64,000 nt of DNA from Hafnia alvei (GCF_034424155.1 NZ_CP139992.1:1566012-1630011), one strand, 5' to 3'; shown: positions 16,713 through 27,085, counted from the stretch's first letter. Made by a program: numbers and translations. The notes: generated by a model not told the origin, from the letters alone.

Positions 16713-16784
16713 TTGTTGGGCCACGCGGGATCAATCTTGTGGCGTTAGTATCAGCCACTAAGCACCCATTTATATCATGCAGAA

Positions 16785-18152
16785 TTAACCGCAGGTCAGA
16801 ACCTTGAGTGCCAAGCCACCGCGTGAGGTTTCACGGTATTTGGCATTCATATCTTTACCTGTTTCGTACATGGTTTCGATCACTTTATCTAGGCAAACGC
16901 GTGGGTCGCTGGTACGGCGCATTGCCATACGAGAAGCGTTGACCGCTTTCACGGCGGCGATAGCGTTACGTTCGATACAAGGCACTTGAACCTGCCCAGC
17001 AACTGGATCACAGGTTAAACCAAGGTTGTGTTCCATGGCGATTTCAGCGGCCATACAAACCTGCGCAGGGCTTCCGCCCATCAGCTCAGTCAGACCCGCC
17101 GCCGCCATTGAACAGGCAACCCCGACTTCGCCTTGGCACCCAACTTCAGCACCGGAGATCGACGCATTCATTTTGTACAGTGCGCCAATAACGCCAGAGG
17201 CTAAGAAGTAACGGGAGTACGAGTTGGTATTAACTTCACGAATGAACTTATCGTAGTAGGCCAATACCGCAGGGATAATCCCGCACGCGCCGTTGGTTGG
17301 TGCTGTAACCACTCGGCCACCCGCCGCATTCTCTTCGTTAACGGCAAAGGCGTACATGTTGATCCAATCAACAACGGCCATTGGGTCAACGCTCATTTTA
17401 TCGTGAGTCACCAGCATGCGACGCAGCGCAGATGCACGGCGTGGAACGCGTAATGGCCCTGGCAATATGCCTTCGGTATTCATGCCGCGCTCGATGCCGC
17501 TACGCATAACATCCCAAACGCGAGTGAAGTGGGCTTCGATCTCTTCTTTGCTGTGCAAAGCGAGTTCGTTTTGCATCACCAGACCAGATAGAGACAGCCC
17601 AGATGTTTTGCAATGTTCCTGCAAATCAGCGGCGCTCTTAAATGGATAAGGAACCTGCACTTCGTTTTCAGACTGCTTACCAAAGTTTTCTTCGTCAACG
17701 ATGAAGCCGCCGCCGATAGAGTAATAGGTTTTACTATGAACCACGGTGTCGCCAGCCAGCGCAGTAATGCGCATGCCGTTCTCGTGCAGCGACAGGTTGT
17801 CTTGATGGAAATTCATGCTGGTTTCCAGCGGAAAATCCACTTCGTGCTGGCCTTTGGCCAACAACAGGCGTCCACGTTGTTCTACGTCTTTGATAAAAGC
17901 GGGGATCATATCGATATCAACGCTGTCAGGCATGTTGCCCGCCAAGCCCATGATGATAGCGAGATCGGTGTGGTGGCCTTTACCGGTGAGTGAAAGTGAA
18001 CCGTAAACGTCAACAACTACGCGGGTGACATCGTTCAGGATGCCTTTTTCAATTAAATCGTCAGAGAATTCTTTACCGGCTTTCATTGGGCCCACGGTGT
18101 GGGAGCTGGATGGGCCAATGCCAATTTTATAAATATCAAATACGCTAATCAT
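16785..18152 (-). CDS. sdaB: L-serine ammonia-lyase (L-serine deaminase) SdaB
   Basis: 455 residues, the exact length of E. coli SdaB. The N-terminal beta domain ([14 protein letters not shown], 13-26) is followed by the catalytic alpha domain with the 4Fe-4S-associated segments [15 protein letters not shown] and [12 protein letters not shown]. It converts L-serine to pyruvate and ammonia in the cytoplasm. It lies downstream of sdaC on the same strand with 170 bp between, as in the E. coli sdaCB operon, which is why I prefer SdaB to its paralogue SdaA. A shortened ERIC repeat sits in the gap. The locus is between dacC and deoR, not its E. coli position. Confidence 0.92.
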   Translation of the reverse strand: MISVFDIYKIGIGPSSSHTVGPMKAGKEFSDDLIEKGILNDVTRVVVDVYGSLSLTGKGHHTDLAIIMGLAGNMPDSVDIDMIPAFIKDVEQRGRLLLAKGQHEVDFPLETSMNFHQDNLSLHENGMRITALAGDTVVHSKTYYSIGGGFIVDEENFGKQSENEVQVPYPFKSAADLQEHCKTSGLSLSGLVMQNELALHSKEEIEAHFTRVWDVMRSGIERGMNTEGILPGPLRVPRRASALRRMLVTHDKMSVDPMAVVDWINMYAFAVNEENAAGGRVVTAPTNGACGIIPAVLAYYDKFIREVNTNSYSRYFLASGVIGALYKMNASISGAEVGCQGEVGVACSMAAAGLTELMGGSPAQVCMAAEIAMEHNLGLTCDPVAGQVQVPCIERNAIAAVKAVNASRMAMRRTSDPRVCLDKVIETMYETGKDMNAKYRETSRGGLALKVLTCG

Positions 18153-18177
18153 GTCGCCTCCGTACGTTAAACAGGGC

Positions 18178-18234
18178 TATATCCTTCGTACTTGAAGCTG
18201 CTACCGTGCTGCAATTCCAATTACTGTGGATATA
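18178..18234. repeat. Internally deleted ERIC repeat (57 bp)
   Basis: Both ends look like ERIC termini (TATATCC...CTTGAAGCTGC and GCTGCAATT...GGATATA) but the central core is missing. It lies in the sdaC-sdaB gap, ending 26 bp before the sdaB start, so it is probably transcribed with the operon and can fold into one hairpin. Confidence 0.7.
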
Positions 18235-18322
18235 AAGAATGGTGCTGCCAGAGAAGGGGAGTGATGCGGCCAGCGCAAGAGAAGAAGTGCGCTGGCCGGT
18301 AGAACATTAACTCTTACAGCGA

Positions 18323-19612
18323 TTAACCGAACAGGGTGTACAGGATTGCAGAGATTGCAATCAGACCCATGATGACCACGAATACGTTGCTGATGTGGCC
18401 GCTGTATTTACGCATCGCTGGAACTTTATGGATGGCGTACATTGGCATCAGGAACAGGATCATCGCGATAACTGGGCCACCCAGGGTTTCGATCATACCC
18501 AGAATGCTTGGGTTCAGTGTTGCAACAGCCCAAGTAGTCAGCAGCATGAACAGCGCAGTGATTTTGTTCAGTTTGCTGGTTTCAATGGTTTTGCCTTTGC
18601 CACGCAGAGACTTGATAACCATACCGTTGAAGCCTTCACGAGCACCCAGATAGTGGCCCAGGAAGGATTTAGTGATCGCGATGAAGGCAATAACTGGCGC
18701 CATGTATGCGATAACTGGAGTATTAAAGTGGTTAGCTAAGTAAGACAGAATGGAGATGTTCTGTGCTTTAGCTTCAGCCAGATCCGCTGGAGACAGGCTC
18801 AGTACGCAGCTGAACACGAAGAACATAACGGTCAGAACCATCATGATGTGTGCGTAAGCTAGGATCTTAGAGCACTTCTTCTCAGCGTCTACACCGTACT
18901 CTTCACGTTTTGCCACAGCGAACGCAGAGATGATTGGTGAGTGGTTGAAAGAGAACACCATAACTGGAATTACCAGCCACAGGGTCATCCACAGGCCGCT
19001 GCCGTTCATTGACTGAGTCATTGCCGCAGTTTCGAAGATAGCACCGTTCCAGTTAGGGATCAGGTACAGAGCCAGCATCATCAGGACCGCAACAAACGGG
19101 AATACCAAGATGCTCATTGCTTTAACGATGAACTGCTCACCCAAACGAACGATAGTCATCAGACCCAGAATCAGGATCAGAGACAGAATGGCACGTGGAG
19201 GTGAAGACATACCCAACTGGTGAGTAATGAAGCTATCAACGGTGTTGGTGATTGCAACGCTATATACCAACAAGATTGGGTAAATAGCGAAGAAGTACAG
19301 CAGGGTAATCAGTTTACCTGCACCCACGCCAAAGTGTTCTTCTACAACTTCAGTGATGTCTTCGCCTGGATTTTTACCAGACAGCACGAAACGGGTCAGG
19401 CCGCGGTGCGCAAAGAAAGTCATAGGGAAAGCGATGATTGCCATGATGATCAGTGGAATTAAACCACCGACGCCGGCGTTGATTGGCAGGAACAGTACGC
19501 CTGCACCAATCGCTGTGCCGTACAGGCCCAGCATCCACATGGTATCTGACTTGCGCCAGGCCGTTGCGGAACCAGAAGTAGAAGTAATAGTACTAGTCTG
19601 AGTAGTGTCCAT
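18323..19612 (-). CDS. sdaC: Serine/H+ symporter SdaC
   Basis: 429 residues, as in E. coli, and very similar throughout (for example [19 protein letters not shown] and [14 protein letters not shown]). About 11 membrane helices of the hydroxy/aromatic amino acid permease family; it imports L-serine with protons. The ATG at 19612 is preferred to one 30 codons upstream because GGAGA precedes it and it matches the family N terminus (TTQTST). It is the first gene of sdaC-sdaB and is preceded by more than 900 bp without any gene. Confidence 0.94.
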   Translation of the reverse strand: MDTTQTSTITSTSGSATAWRKSDTMWMLGLYGTAIGAGVLFLPINAGVGGLIPLIIMAIIAFPMTFFAHRGLTRFVLSGKNPGEDITEVVEEHFGVGAGKLITLLYFFAIYPILLVYSVAITNTVDSFITHQLGMSSPPRAILSLILILGLMTIVRLGEQFIVKAMSILVFPFVAVLMMLALYLIPNWNGAIFETAAMTQSMNGSGLWMTLWLVIPVMVFSFNHSPIISAFAVAKREEYGVDAEKKCSKILAYAHIMMVLTVMFFVFSCVLSLSPADLAEAKAQNISILSYLANHFNTPVIAYMAPVIAFIAITKSFLGHYLGAREGFNGMVIKSLRGKGKTIETSKLNKITALFMLLTTWAVATLNPSILGMIETLGGPVIAMILFLMPMYAIHKVPAMRKYSGHISNVFVVIMGLIAISAILYTLFG

Positions 19613-20533
19613 AGGGTCTCCGAAGTGAACACGTTTAAAACAGTTTCTTATCAAAACAATTCTTTGTTCAGTCGTGATGTTCAACGAAAGAACTTTATTC
19701 AATTCAACGTACTGCGTGTGTTGCTAATTACCTGGTTATAAAAATGGATTCATTCCATTAAATAAAGCGGCTGCACTATACAACAGTGTATAAAAACAAC
19801 TGTGTATAAAAGGAACGCATAAAGCTTACTTTTTCATGGAGCTTGCTTTGTCCTGCTCTGCCAAAATAAAAAAAGCGAACAAATAATAGTCCGTTCATAA
19901 AATGCTCTTTTTAATTGTTGGTGAGTTGCAGCTGTTTTCGGCGGGAAAGATATATTTTTACAGTTAAAACGTCCGTGATCCGGCTCTCAATTGCGATATT
20001 CACTCGATTTTATCGCGTTTTTTCTGATTTTTAGGCTAAAATAAACACACAAAATTAACAAGGAAATTCATGCTAATTAACAGCGATAGGAAAAATAGTA
20101 AAAATTCGTTTCTTATATGAAATAAAAAACACGATTTAACTGAATTCCCAAAAACAAAGATTCTTATCACTTTGGTTATAGTCAACATGTGTATTATAAG
20201 TGAGGATATTTTAACTCACTGTTTTACATGAGTTTATTTTCGTAATTTTATTGTTTTTTGTATGACGAAAATATATGCATTTTAAATGAGAAATTAGATT
20301 AAAACTGATTATTCCTTGAGCGTAACTAATAAGCAATATTCACCTCAGTGAATGAAATTGGCTATTAAGTATGATTAATTAACTCGTTGGCGAGAAAGGA
20401 AATGATGAATAGAGGGGAAAAGATTGGTAAATAATGAAACGAATATAGCGGTGAAATGACTACAGTCTCAATTATATTGAAACTGTAGTTTATAAATAGG
20501 ATTATCAAAGTGATAATGATTATTAAATAGTAG
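19613..20533. other. Long AT-rich intergenic region between sdaC and deoR
   Basis: About 920 bp with no convincing gene. It holds the sdaC leader and promoter (not pinned down), a pair of GTGTATAAAA direct repeats at about 19784-19811, a GTGAG-N10-CTCAC palindrome at 20200-20219 and a 31-bp palindrome at 20459-20489. A 16-codon frame with AAGGA (20070-20120, plus) is too short to call. Confidence 0.6.
20459..20489. repeat. 31-bp palindrome downstream of deoR
   Basis: 14-bp arms (ACTACAGTCTCAAT and ATTGAAACTGTAGT) with one mismatch and a 3-bp centre. It lies 45 bp past the deoR stop, with no strong T-run on the minus side. It may be a deoR terminator or a binding site. Confidence 0.6.
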
Positions 20534-21298
20534 TTAGCACAAAAGTTGTACGTTCTTTAGGATCAAAAACTGGCAAATTTCCGTTCTCGGCGCCTGATCG
20601 GTGATCAGCGTGGAAAACTCGGAAAGTGGTGCAATCCAAGCTGGTTTGATTTCACCAAATTTGCTGGCATCGGCGATCAGCACCGAACGGCGCGCCCGCT
20701 GAATTGCTTTTTGCTTAAGTGCAATCTCATCGAGATTGAAGCAGGTTGCGCCCTGTTTCTGGGTGATACCTGCGGCGGAAATAAAGGCCAGCGTTGGGCA
20801 AAGGTTATCCAACTCGCTGCAAATCCCGTTAGGAACAAAAATGGCGCTGTCTGGATTAAATGAGCCGCCGCATAAGATCACACGGCAGTTTGGCTTGGTG
20901 CGCAATGCCATAAATGTGTTTAATGAGTAGCAGACGCCGGTGAAGCTCAGTGATTCATCAAGAGCATCAATGATGAAAGGAACCGTGGTACCGCAGTCAA
21001 AAAAGACGACGTCATCTTCTTGCACTAGCTGCGCAGCAAGTGTGCCGATGTGGCGCTTTTCTTTGACACGTTTTTCCTGCTGATCGGTCACGAAGTAGCG
21101 AGCGCTTTGATGGATTTTTGGGTCTAGCACCACATAACCCCCGAGTAAGACCACGTCGCTACTTTGTGAGGCTAAATCGCGGCGCACCGTCATTTCTGAG
21201 ACATTAAGTAACTCGGCGGCATCTTTGAGATGTAGTTTATCTGTTCGTTTGAGCGCCTGTGACAAGCGGTTAATACGATCGTAACGCCGGGTTTCCAT
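20534..21298 (-). CDS. deoR: Deoxyribose operon repressor DeoR
   Basis: 254 residues with the DeoR-family layout. An N-terminal helix-turn-helix (about 22-42, LHLKDAAELLNVSEMTVRRDL) is followed by the sugar-phosphate sensor domain, including FFDCGTTVPFI and the DASKFG-type segment. In E. coli DeoR represses deoCABD and binds deoxyribose-5-phosphate. ybjG follows upstream on the same strand (258 bp away), as in E. coli, which supports DeoR over other family members. Confidence 0.92.
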   Translation of the reverse strand: METRRYDRINRLSQALKRTDKLHLKDAAELLNVSEMTVRRDLASQSSDVVLLGGYVVLDPKIHQSARYFVTDQQEKRVKEKRHIGTLAAQLVQEDDVVFFDCGTTVPFIIDALDESLSFTGVCYSLNTFMALRTKPNCRVILCGGSFNPDSAIFVPNGICSELDNLCPTLAFISAAGITQKQGATCFNLDEIALKQKAIQRARRSVLIADASKFGEIKPAWIAPLSEFSTLITDQAPRTEICQFLILKNVQLLC

Positions 21299-21514
21299 AG
21301 TTTCTCTCAGTAAAGTGACCGGTACTTAAGCCGGGCAAGAATAATCGGGATGCCTTTTCCCATGAGATTCCGGATAAGGAACAACGTTCCAACGTGATGT
21401 TGGATGAGATAAATGCGACTACTTTCAACGAATTCAATCGTTCGCGAGGCCTTTCATCTTACCTCTGCGCCTGCCGAGGCGCAAATTCGTGATTGAGTGA
21501 ATGTAGTCTAGTAG

Positions 21515-21541
21515 ATACAAAAAAGCCCGCAAAACGGGCTT
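21515..21541 (-). terminator. Rho-independent terminator of ybjG
   Basis: AAGCCCG/CGGGCTT stem (21523-21529 with 21535-21541) followed on the minus strand by TTTT and more, 15 bp past the ybjG stop. Confidence 0.85.
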
Positions 21542-21556
21542 ATCATCTCATTGCGC

Positions 21557-22165
21557 TTATTGTCTCACCCAGCCTCGTCGAATCGGCAGAGCAAAGCTGA
21601 AGGAGTAAATCTGATGCAAGCGGCTGACGATGCTTTGGCCGATCATGCCCCAAAGCAGCTGTGTCACGGCGCAACTCATGAGTCCTACGAGCAGCCCGCC
21701 AACCATATCTAGCGGCCAATGCACGCCAAGATAGACGCGAGACCAAGCGATACACACGCCTAATGCCAACAAGATTACACCGAATAGCAGATGGCGATAC
21801 CAGAACAAAAATGCCAGAGCAAAGGTAAAGATGCCAGTACCATGATCGCTCGGGAATGAGTTGTCGGGGGCGTGCGGGATAAATTGATAGCCGATACCGT
21901 CAACAAACGGCCGAGCATGAGGAAATATCATGCCAATGACGCGCGAGGCGAGTAGGGCAAAAATCAGGGCAAAGGTGGCTTTGGTAGCAAGAGTGCGGTT
22001 CTCGTCCATTGCCTTACGTGGCCCCCATAGCCAGAAACTCACGATCAGTATTGGCACAATGGCGATCAGATCGTTGGCAAAAAACTTGGCTAACGCAATC
22101 AGCCAAGCCGGAGAATTTGGTGTAGCGTTCACAAGCATAAAGAACGCTTGGTTAAACTGTTCCAT
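21557..22165 (-). CDS. ybjG: Undecaprenyl-diphosphate phosphatase YbjG (PAP2 family)
   Basis: 202 residues and about six membrane helices. All three PAP2 phosphatase motifs are present: HARPF (83-87), PSDH (105-108) and SR-x5-H-WPLD (142-153). It dephosphorylates undecaprenyl diphosphate at the periplasmic face, recycling the lipid carrier of cell-wall synthesis. A PmrA box lies 258 bp upstream; in E. coli and Salmonella ybjG belongs to the PmrA (BasR) regulon. Its own terminator follows at once. Confidence 0.94.
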   Translation of the reverse strand: MEQFNQAFFMLVNATPNSPAWLIALAKFFANDLIAIVPILIVSFWLWGPRKAMDENRTLATKATFALIFALLASRVIGMIFPHARPFVDGIGYQFIPHAPDNSFPSDHGTGIFTFALAFLFWYRHLLFGVILLALGVCIAWSRVYLGVHWPLDMVGGLLVGLMSCAVTQLLWGMIGQSIVSRLHQIYSFSFALPIRRGWVRQ

Positions 22166-22422
22166 ATAACGTCTTACTCTTCTAACAAACCCAAAATAGG
22201 CATCTCAATGAAATAGCAGCTATTTTATCGAATGATGCCCTAACAAAGCCGAGCAGTAAGGCCACATTGACCCACATAAGTGACGGCAAAAGAGCGCGTA
22301 CAATAAAAGTCGGCATCGCGGGAGTAAAGGCCATTAATCTGAAAATTAGCAAAAAGTGTGATATTCAGAATTTGAAGCAAAAAATGGTGCCTCATCCCAT
22401 ATCGTTACCTTAACAATCACAG

Positions 22423-22439
22423 CTTAAGGGAACATTAAG
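22423..22439 (-). promoter_or_regulatory. PmrA (BasR) box upstream of ybjG
   Basis: On the minus strand CTTAAT-N5-CTTAAG, a full match to the YTTAAK-N5-YTTAAK PmrA consensus. It is in the 317-bp gap before ybjG, pointing at that gene; the rest of the gap shows nothing recognisable. Confidence 0.72.
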
Positions 22440-22482
22440 GGGCGATGCACCATTCGGTTTATGAACGATTGTTTGTGAATGA

Positions 22483-23727
22483 TTAGTAAGCTCTTGCTGG
22501 TGTGGTTGGGAACATCAACCCGATGACCATGGCGCTAAGCGCAGGGAATAACGCCATCACAAACCAAGGTAGACCGGCGAGTGTTAGGCTGTGGCGAGTG
22601 GCTTCCATCAGCTCCCCGATGATGGGACTTCCCACTAAAACCGCAAAACCACCGCTCAAAGCCAACGCCTGATAATATGGCGTCGTATCATTGCCATTTG
22701 CAAAGTAGCTCACGAGGTGCTTGGTCGTGGGCACAATCAGGATCTGTCCACAGTTGATGAGGAATACAAACATCAACAGCGGCAAATAGCCATGCCACCC
22801 AGTGGTCTGATGGCGTATTGCGACAAATGCCATATAGATGAAGGCGAGCGATAGGGTTGAAAATCCCATCACCAATAACTGACTTTCTTTTCTGTTCGTA
22901 AAGCTACGTAGACCTTTCTGGATCAGCATTGAAATCAACACGGAAAACGCAAACAGCAGGCCAATGTATTCGCTCTCCCCACCCAAATGACGCAACGTCA
23001 GGGGAAGGGCTAAAAATAGCTGGCTGTAGCTGAGCAAATAGCTGCTATAGGCTAATACAAACACCAAGAAGCGGCGATTTTGCAACACGTTTTGCCACGT
23101 GCCTTTTTGCTTCGGCAACGCAGGGTAATAGAAACTAGCGGGGAGTTTTTGCGCTAACCAAATCATGGCGGCGACAAACACCAAAGCGCCAGCCCATGCA
23201 AGAGCATGAAAACCAAGGCTGACTAACCAAAATCCCAGTAATGGCCCTACGAGCGCGCCTATTTCGCCTGCGATAGCCACTGAATTCCCAAGTTCTAATA
23301 TCTTGCCTGATTTCAGCTTATGATCGCCTTCGCCCGCTTCGTTCATCAGCAGGCTTTTGGCTGGCGCAAATAACGCACCGCCAACTCCTGTGAGTAGTAC
23401 CCCTGCGATGAGCAGGTTGGGCTGATTAGCAAATGCTAAACACAAAAAACCACTCGCCTGCGTTAAGCATCCGAGCAGCAAAAGATTTTTCCCACCGATA
23501 GAGTGAGCGAGCTGTTCGCTCTTCATATACATCATCTGTTGGGCAAAAAAGCGCAGCCCAACGACAAACCCGATGACCTCCCCAGACAAGCGCAGCGAGT
23601 CATGCATAAACAGCACAAGGAAAGGAATAACGAGATAAAATGCACTGCTAAAGAGCGACTGACTCGCGATCAAGTCGCGCGAGTTTGCATACAGAGGGAT
23701 TGGGATAATTTTATTTTTAATCTTCAT
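22483..23727 (-). CDS. MFS transporter of unassigned substrate (drug-efflux-like)
   Basis: About 414 residues from ATG 23727; another ATG at 23766 is in frame and cannot be excluded. Twelve hydrophobic segments in two halves and a PAKSLL-type motif after helix 4-5 resemble the DHA1 efflux group such as MdtH, but not closely enough for a name. It occupies the slot where E. coli has mdfA (beside ybjG), yet it is not MdfA. A PmrA box stands about 180 bp upstream, nearly identical to the one before ybjG, so response to cationic peptides or iron is an inference. No ribosome site is convincing. Confidence 0.8.
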   Translation of the reverse strand: MKIKNKIIPIPLYANSRDLIASQSLFSSAFYLVIPFLVLFMHDSLRLSGEVIGFVVGLRFFAQQMMYMKSEQLAHSIGGKNLLLLGCLTQASGFLCLAFANQPNLLIAGVLLTGVGGALFAPAKSLLMNEAGEGDHKLKSGKILELGNSVAIAGEIGALVGPLLGFWLVSLGFHALAWAGALVFVAAMIWLAQKLPASFYYPALPKQKGTWQNVLQNRRFLVFVLAYSSYLLSYSQLFLALPLTLRHLGGESEYIGLLFAFSVLISMLIQKGLRSFTNRKESQLLVMGFSTLSLAFIYMAFVAIRHQTTGWHGYLPLLMFVFLINCGQILIVPTTKHLVSYFANGNDTTPYYQALALSGGFAVLVGSPIIGELMEATRHSLTLAGLPWFVMALFPALSAMVIGLMFPTTPARAY

Positions 23728-23904
23728 AACATTACCAATAATGAGTGAAAGTCCATTAGGTACCATCTTGATAGAAGATGGCCTCAACCCGACTCATCAT
23801 GAGAACGGCTTTAAAATCACTGCGGGTTCAAATCTGCCTTGATGCATAAAAGCAACGAATGCGGCGATGTGAATAACACAATACGCCTAGGGTATAGCGA
23901 GTTG

Positions 23905-23921
23905 CTTAAGCGAACATTAAG
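23905..23921 (-). promoter_or_regulatory. PmrA (BasR) box upstream of the MFS gene
   Basis: CTTAAT-GTTCG-CTTAAG on the minus strand: both half-sites match and only one spacer base differs from the ybjG box. A possible -10 (TATACC) follows. The gap from 23728 to 24009 holds nothing else I can name. Confidence 0.72.
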
Positions 23922-24007
23922 GATGAGAGATGTTATTGAATGAAATTATGAACAATGGCTAGGTATGGTTTAACTATTTGATTTTATGATGGTGTTTATT
24001 ACAGGCA

Positions 24008-24053
24008 ATAAAAAACCCGGTAGTCTTGAACCTAAGAAGGCGGGACTATCGGG
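24008..24053 (-). terminator. Rho-independent terminator of ybjL
   Basis: 10-bp arms (24016-24025 with 24044-24053; CCCGGTAGTC/GACTATCGGG, one wobble) with an 18-nt loop, and a TTTTTTATT tail on the minus strand. It is about 130 bp after the ybjL stop. Confidence 0.75.
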
Positions 24054-24180
24054 CTCCTCAATATGGGGAACATCAAAGAAAAGCAGTGGCACTAATTAAG
24101 ACTTTGTCGCGGATAGAAAGTTTCAGGCAAAGTGAAAAAAATCACAGTTTTTTTCTTTTTACCTGAATTCTAAGACTTTA

Positions 24181-25869
24181 TTATCCGCCGATGCCGGGCC
24201 ATATGATGACGATCAGTGTCCCCGCTAGTGTGAGCAGAACGTTGGCTATCGCGTAAGTGCCCGCATAGCCCAGTGCAGGGATGTTGCTGCGTGAGGCATC
24301 GCTAATGATTTCCATCGCGGGAGCACAGGTTCTGGCGCCCATAATGGCACCAAACAGCAGGGCGCGGTTCATGCGCAGCACGTAGGCACCAAACAGGAAA
24401 CAGATCACAACGGGCAGCAAGCTAACCACCAAACCGGAGAGCAGCATTTGCCCACCGATTTGGCCCAGGCCGTGGTTCATGCCTGCGCCTGCGCTTAGGC
24501 CAACGCCCGCCATAAACACCATCAAGCCAAACTCTTTCACCATGTTCAGCGCCCCTTGTGGGATATAGCCGAAAGTAGGGTGGTTGGCACGCAGGAAACC
24601 CAGCATGATGCCGGAGAACAGCAATCCAGCGGCGTTACCGATGCCAAAGGAGAAGTTGCTGAACTTGAAGGTAATCAAACCAATCATCAAGCCGATGATA
24701 AAGAAGGCGCAGAAGGCTAAAAGATCGGTGACCTGACTATGGATGGAAATAAACCCGATGCGTTCTGCCACGCTTTTGACGCGGCGTGCATCACCGCTGA
24801 CCTGCAGTACATCGCCTTTGTTGAGCACGATGTTGTCATCGATAGGCATTTCAATCTGACTGCGTATCACGCGGTTCAGGAAACAGCCGTGGTCAGTCAG
24901 TTTGATTTGGCTGAGGCGCTTACCTACTGCATTGTTGTTTTTGACCACAATTTCTTCGGTCACGATGCGCATATCCAGCAAATCGCGGTCGAAAACTTCT
25001 TTCCCATTACGGAAACTTGGGTCTAAACGGGCATGGGCATCAGGATAGCCGACCAGCGAAATCTCATCACCGACCTGTAAAACAGCGTCGCCGTCTGGCG
25101 TGGCTAAGATACCGTTGCGGCGGATACGTTCGATGTAACAGCCGGTTTGGCGATAGATGCCCAGTTCGCGCAGGTTTTTGCCGTCAGCCCAAGAAACCAG
25201 CTCAGGCCCAACGCGGTAAGCACGAATCACCGGCAGGAAAACTTTGCGCTGTACTTCATTATCTAAACCGCGTTCACGCGCGATCTGCTGCGCCGAGGTT
25301 GGCAGGTCTTGGTGCTGAAGCTTCGGTAAATAGCGTGCGCCAAAAATCAGGCTGACTAAACCGATGAGATAAGTCAGGGCATAGCCGAGGCTTAGGTTGT
25401 CTTGCAGATGAGGAAGGTTAGGATTGTTAGCCAAAGTTTGACGCAGCGTATCGCCCGCACCCACCAGCACCGGCGTAGAGGTCATTGAACCTGCCAACAT
25501 CCCAGCGGTTAAGCCGATATCCCAATGGAAAAGTTTGCCAAAGCCCAGCGCCATCACTAGCGCACTGCCAACCATCACGAGGGCCAGCATGAGATAGTTT
25601 TTTCCATCGCGGAAAAAGATAGAGAAGAAATTGGGGCCAGCTTCCACGCCCACACAGAATATAAACAGCATAAAGCCGAGATTCAGTGCTTCCGTGTTGA
25701 TGGCAAAATGTTGTTGTCCGAGGAGAAGAGAAACAACTAAAACGCCAATGGAGTTACCGAGCTGAACGGAACCCAAGCGTAATTTACCGAGGCATAACCC
25801 CAGCGCCAAGACAACGAACAACAGCAGGATGTAATTTCCTGTTAACAAACTTGCGACATCAATGTTCAC
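24181..25869 (-). CDS. ybjL: AAE-type transporter YbjL (AspT/YidE family)
   Basis: 562 residues with start GTG 25869, which gives the family N terminus ([12 protein letters not shown] against NINVAELLNGNY in E. coli); an in-frame ATG at 25932 would add 21 residues. Two halves of about five membrane helices (1-170 and 375-562) flank two TrkA-C (RCK_C) domains around 200-360. The family includes the aspartate:alanine exchanger AspT; the substrate of YbjL is not settled. No strong ribosome site precedes either start. Confidence 0.92.
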   Translation of the reverse strand: MNIDVASLLTGNYILLLFVVLALGLCLGKLRLGSVQLGNSIGVLVVSLLLGQQHFAINTEALNLGFMLFIFCVGVEAGPNFFSIFFRDGKNYLMLALVMVGSALVMALGFGKLFHWDIGLTAGMLAGSMTSTPVLVGAGDTLRQTLANNPNLPHLQDNLSLGYALTYLIGLVSLIFGARYLPKLQHQDLPTSAQQIARERGLDNEVQRKVFLPVIRAYRVGPELVSWADGKNLRELGIYRQTGCYIERIRRNGILATPDGDAVLQVGDEISLVGYPDAHARLDPSFRNGKEVFDRDLLDMRIVTEEIVVKNNNAVGKRLSQIKLTDHGCFLNRVIRSQIEMPIDDNIVLNKGDVLQVSGDARRVKSVAERIGFISIHSQVTDLLAFCAFFIIGLMIGLITFKFSNFSFGIGNAAGLLFSGIMLGFLRANHPTFGYIPQGALNMVKEFGLMVFMAGVGLSAGAGMNHGLGQIGGQMLLSGLVVSLLPVVICFLFGAYVLRMNRALLFGAIMGARTCAPAMEIISDASRSNIPALGYAGTYAIANVLLTLAGTLIVIIWPGIGG

Positions 25870-26200
25870 GGCGAATAACTTATCGTTAACTAGCTTGCGC
25901 TTGATATGATTGACTATTGGAGATACATTCAACCATACAAAATAATAAATTTCATCTTTAACTCGGTTATCCCCAGTAATAGATGAAACCCCAATACGAA
26001 CGGTGTATTGGCAGCTATTTTAGACGCGACTTGTGTGTTCGGCCAACAAAAAGCCGAAACATGTGGGAATGCGTCTTTTGCACGTTATCACGCTAGGGAA
26101 TGCGTGGGCTCACAGAGCTATCTGCTTCGCCAAGGGCGGTGAAAAGGGTAGGTCACTGTGGGTGTATTGAATATCGCTTCTAAGGAAAGAGGGATTTTTG

Positions 26201-26593
26201 ATGACAATGTATCGGCGTTGGTTGGGCGCGATGGTTGCTTTTGTCTTAGTTAGTTTGCTCTTCATGGTATTAAAACCGTGGGAGCACGCAGACGGCCCCA
26301 ACATTGTGATGAAAGGTGAAATCAGCCTGCTGTGGTTTGTTATTCCCGGATTTATTGCGAGCTATGCTTCTGTGAACGGCCGCATTTTTTATCCTTTTCT
26401 TGGCACCCTTTGTGCCGTGCTGGTTTCAACATTGATTCACTTGTTTTATGGAACAGAGTTACGTAACGGATTACAGATGTTTGCGTATGGAACCAGTGCG
26501 CTTTTCTGGTCGACTTCAGGGGCGTTTCTTTTTTGGTTTGTCGCGCTCACCTGGCAGAAAAAGCGTTCGATTGGCGTTGAGCGCTATCGCTAG
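26201..26593 (+). CDS. ybjM: Inner-membrane protein YbjM
   Basis: 130 residues, four hydrophobic segments (about 8-26, 42-58, 66-84, 100-118), no known domain. It matches E. coli YbjM in length and place, between ybjL and grxA. The ATG at 26201 is preferred because AGAGGGA lies about 7 nt before it; a TTG one codon earlier is less likely. Function unknown. Confidence 0.88.
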   Translation: MTMYRRWLGAMVAFVLVSLLFMVLKPWEHADGPNIVMKGEISLLWFVIPGFIASYASVNGRIFYPFLGTLCAVLVSTLIHLFYGTELRNGLQMFAYGTSALFWSTSGAFLFWFVALTWQKKRSIGVERYR

Positions 26594-26621
26594 AAAGACA
26601 CCACATTCTGATAGATAAAAT

Positions 26622-26651
26622 AAAAGGGCATCCAAATGGATGCCCTTTTTT
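26622..26651. terminator. Bidirectional terminator between ybjM and grxA
   Basis: GGGCATCC/GGATGCCC stem (26626-26633 and 26638-26645), flanked by AAAA on one side and TTTTTT on the other, so it can stop both converging transcripts. Confidence 0.92.
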
Positions 26652-26666
26652 CGAAGCAGAAAACGA

Positions 26667-26930
26667 TTACTGGAACAGAGCCAGATTTTCTTTAGCGTAG
26701 GCTTCAAAATCAGTGCAGCCGCCAATATGTTTCTGATCGATGAAGATCTGTGGAACGGTTTCAACAGGTTTACCGACGGTCTTTTCCAGATCAGCCTTAG
26801 TGATACCCTCTGCGTGGATATCAATATAACGGAAGTTGAAATCATCGCGTTCTTCGGTCAGTTTTTCAGCCAACTCTTTAGCACGGACACAATACGGGCA
26901 GCCCGGACGCCCAAAAATTACTGCAAACAT
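26667..26930 (-). CDS. grxA: Glutaredoxin 1
   Basis: 87 residues, single thioredoxin-fold domain, with the active site CPYC at 11-14 and the cis-Pro segment VETVPQIF. It reduces ribonucleotide reductase and protein disulfides with glutathione in the cytoplasm. GAGTTC lies before the ATG (26930). Divergent from ybjC, as in E. coli, where grxA is under OxyR control; no clear OxyR site was seen. Confidence 0.96.
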   Translation of the reverse strand: MFAVIFGRPGCPYCVRAKELAEKLTEERDDFNFRYIDIHAEGITKADLEKTVGKPVETVPQIFIDQKHIGGCTDFEAYAKENLALFQ

Positions 26931-27085
26931 GAGAACTCCTTGATTGATTTGAGCTTATTCACTAAATCTTGATAATGTTTAGCGCCGACTCACTTTAACT
27001 GCGTTTACTATGCCTGCTACGGCAGTTAAAAAAAAGTAGGATTTGCCTGTTACTTTGATAAATTTTGCCTATTTAGGGAGTCCGC

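Noticed and set aside
19784-19812. TTATACACA-like DnaA boxes on the minus strand upstream of sdaC
   Set aside because: Only one full match and one near match in a tandem repeat, with no other origin features; chance or promoter-related is more likely.
20070-20120. 16-codon frame with AAGGA ribosome site in the sdaC-deoR gap
   Set aside because: Too short, no terminator or regulatory structure tied to it, and no homologue I recognise.
20200-20219. GTGAG-N10-CTCAC as a CRP site for sdaC
   Set aside because: The half-sites are spaced wrongly for CRP (consensus spacer is 6).
26033-26060. TTCGGC...GCCGAA hairpin upstream of ybjM as a terminator or riboswitch
   Set aside because: Short stem and no T-run; no riboswitch family recognised.
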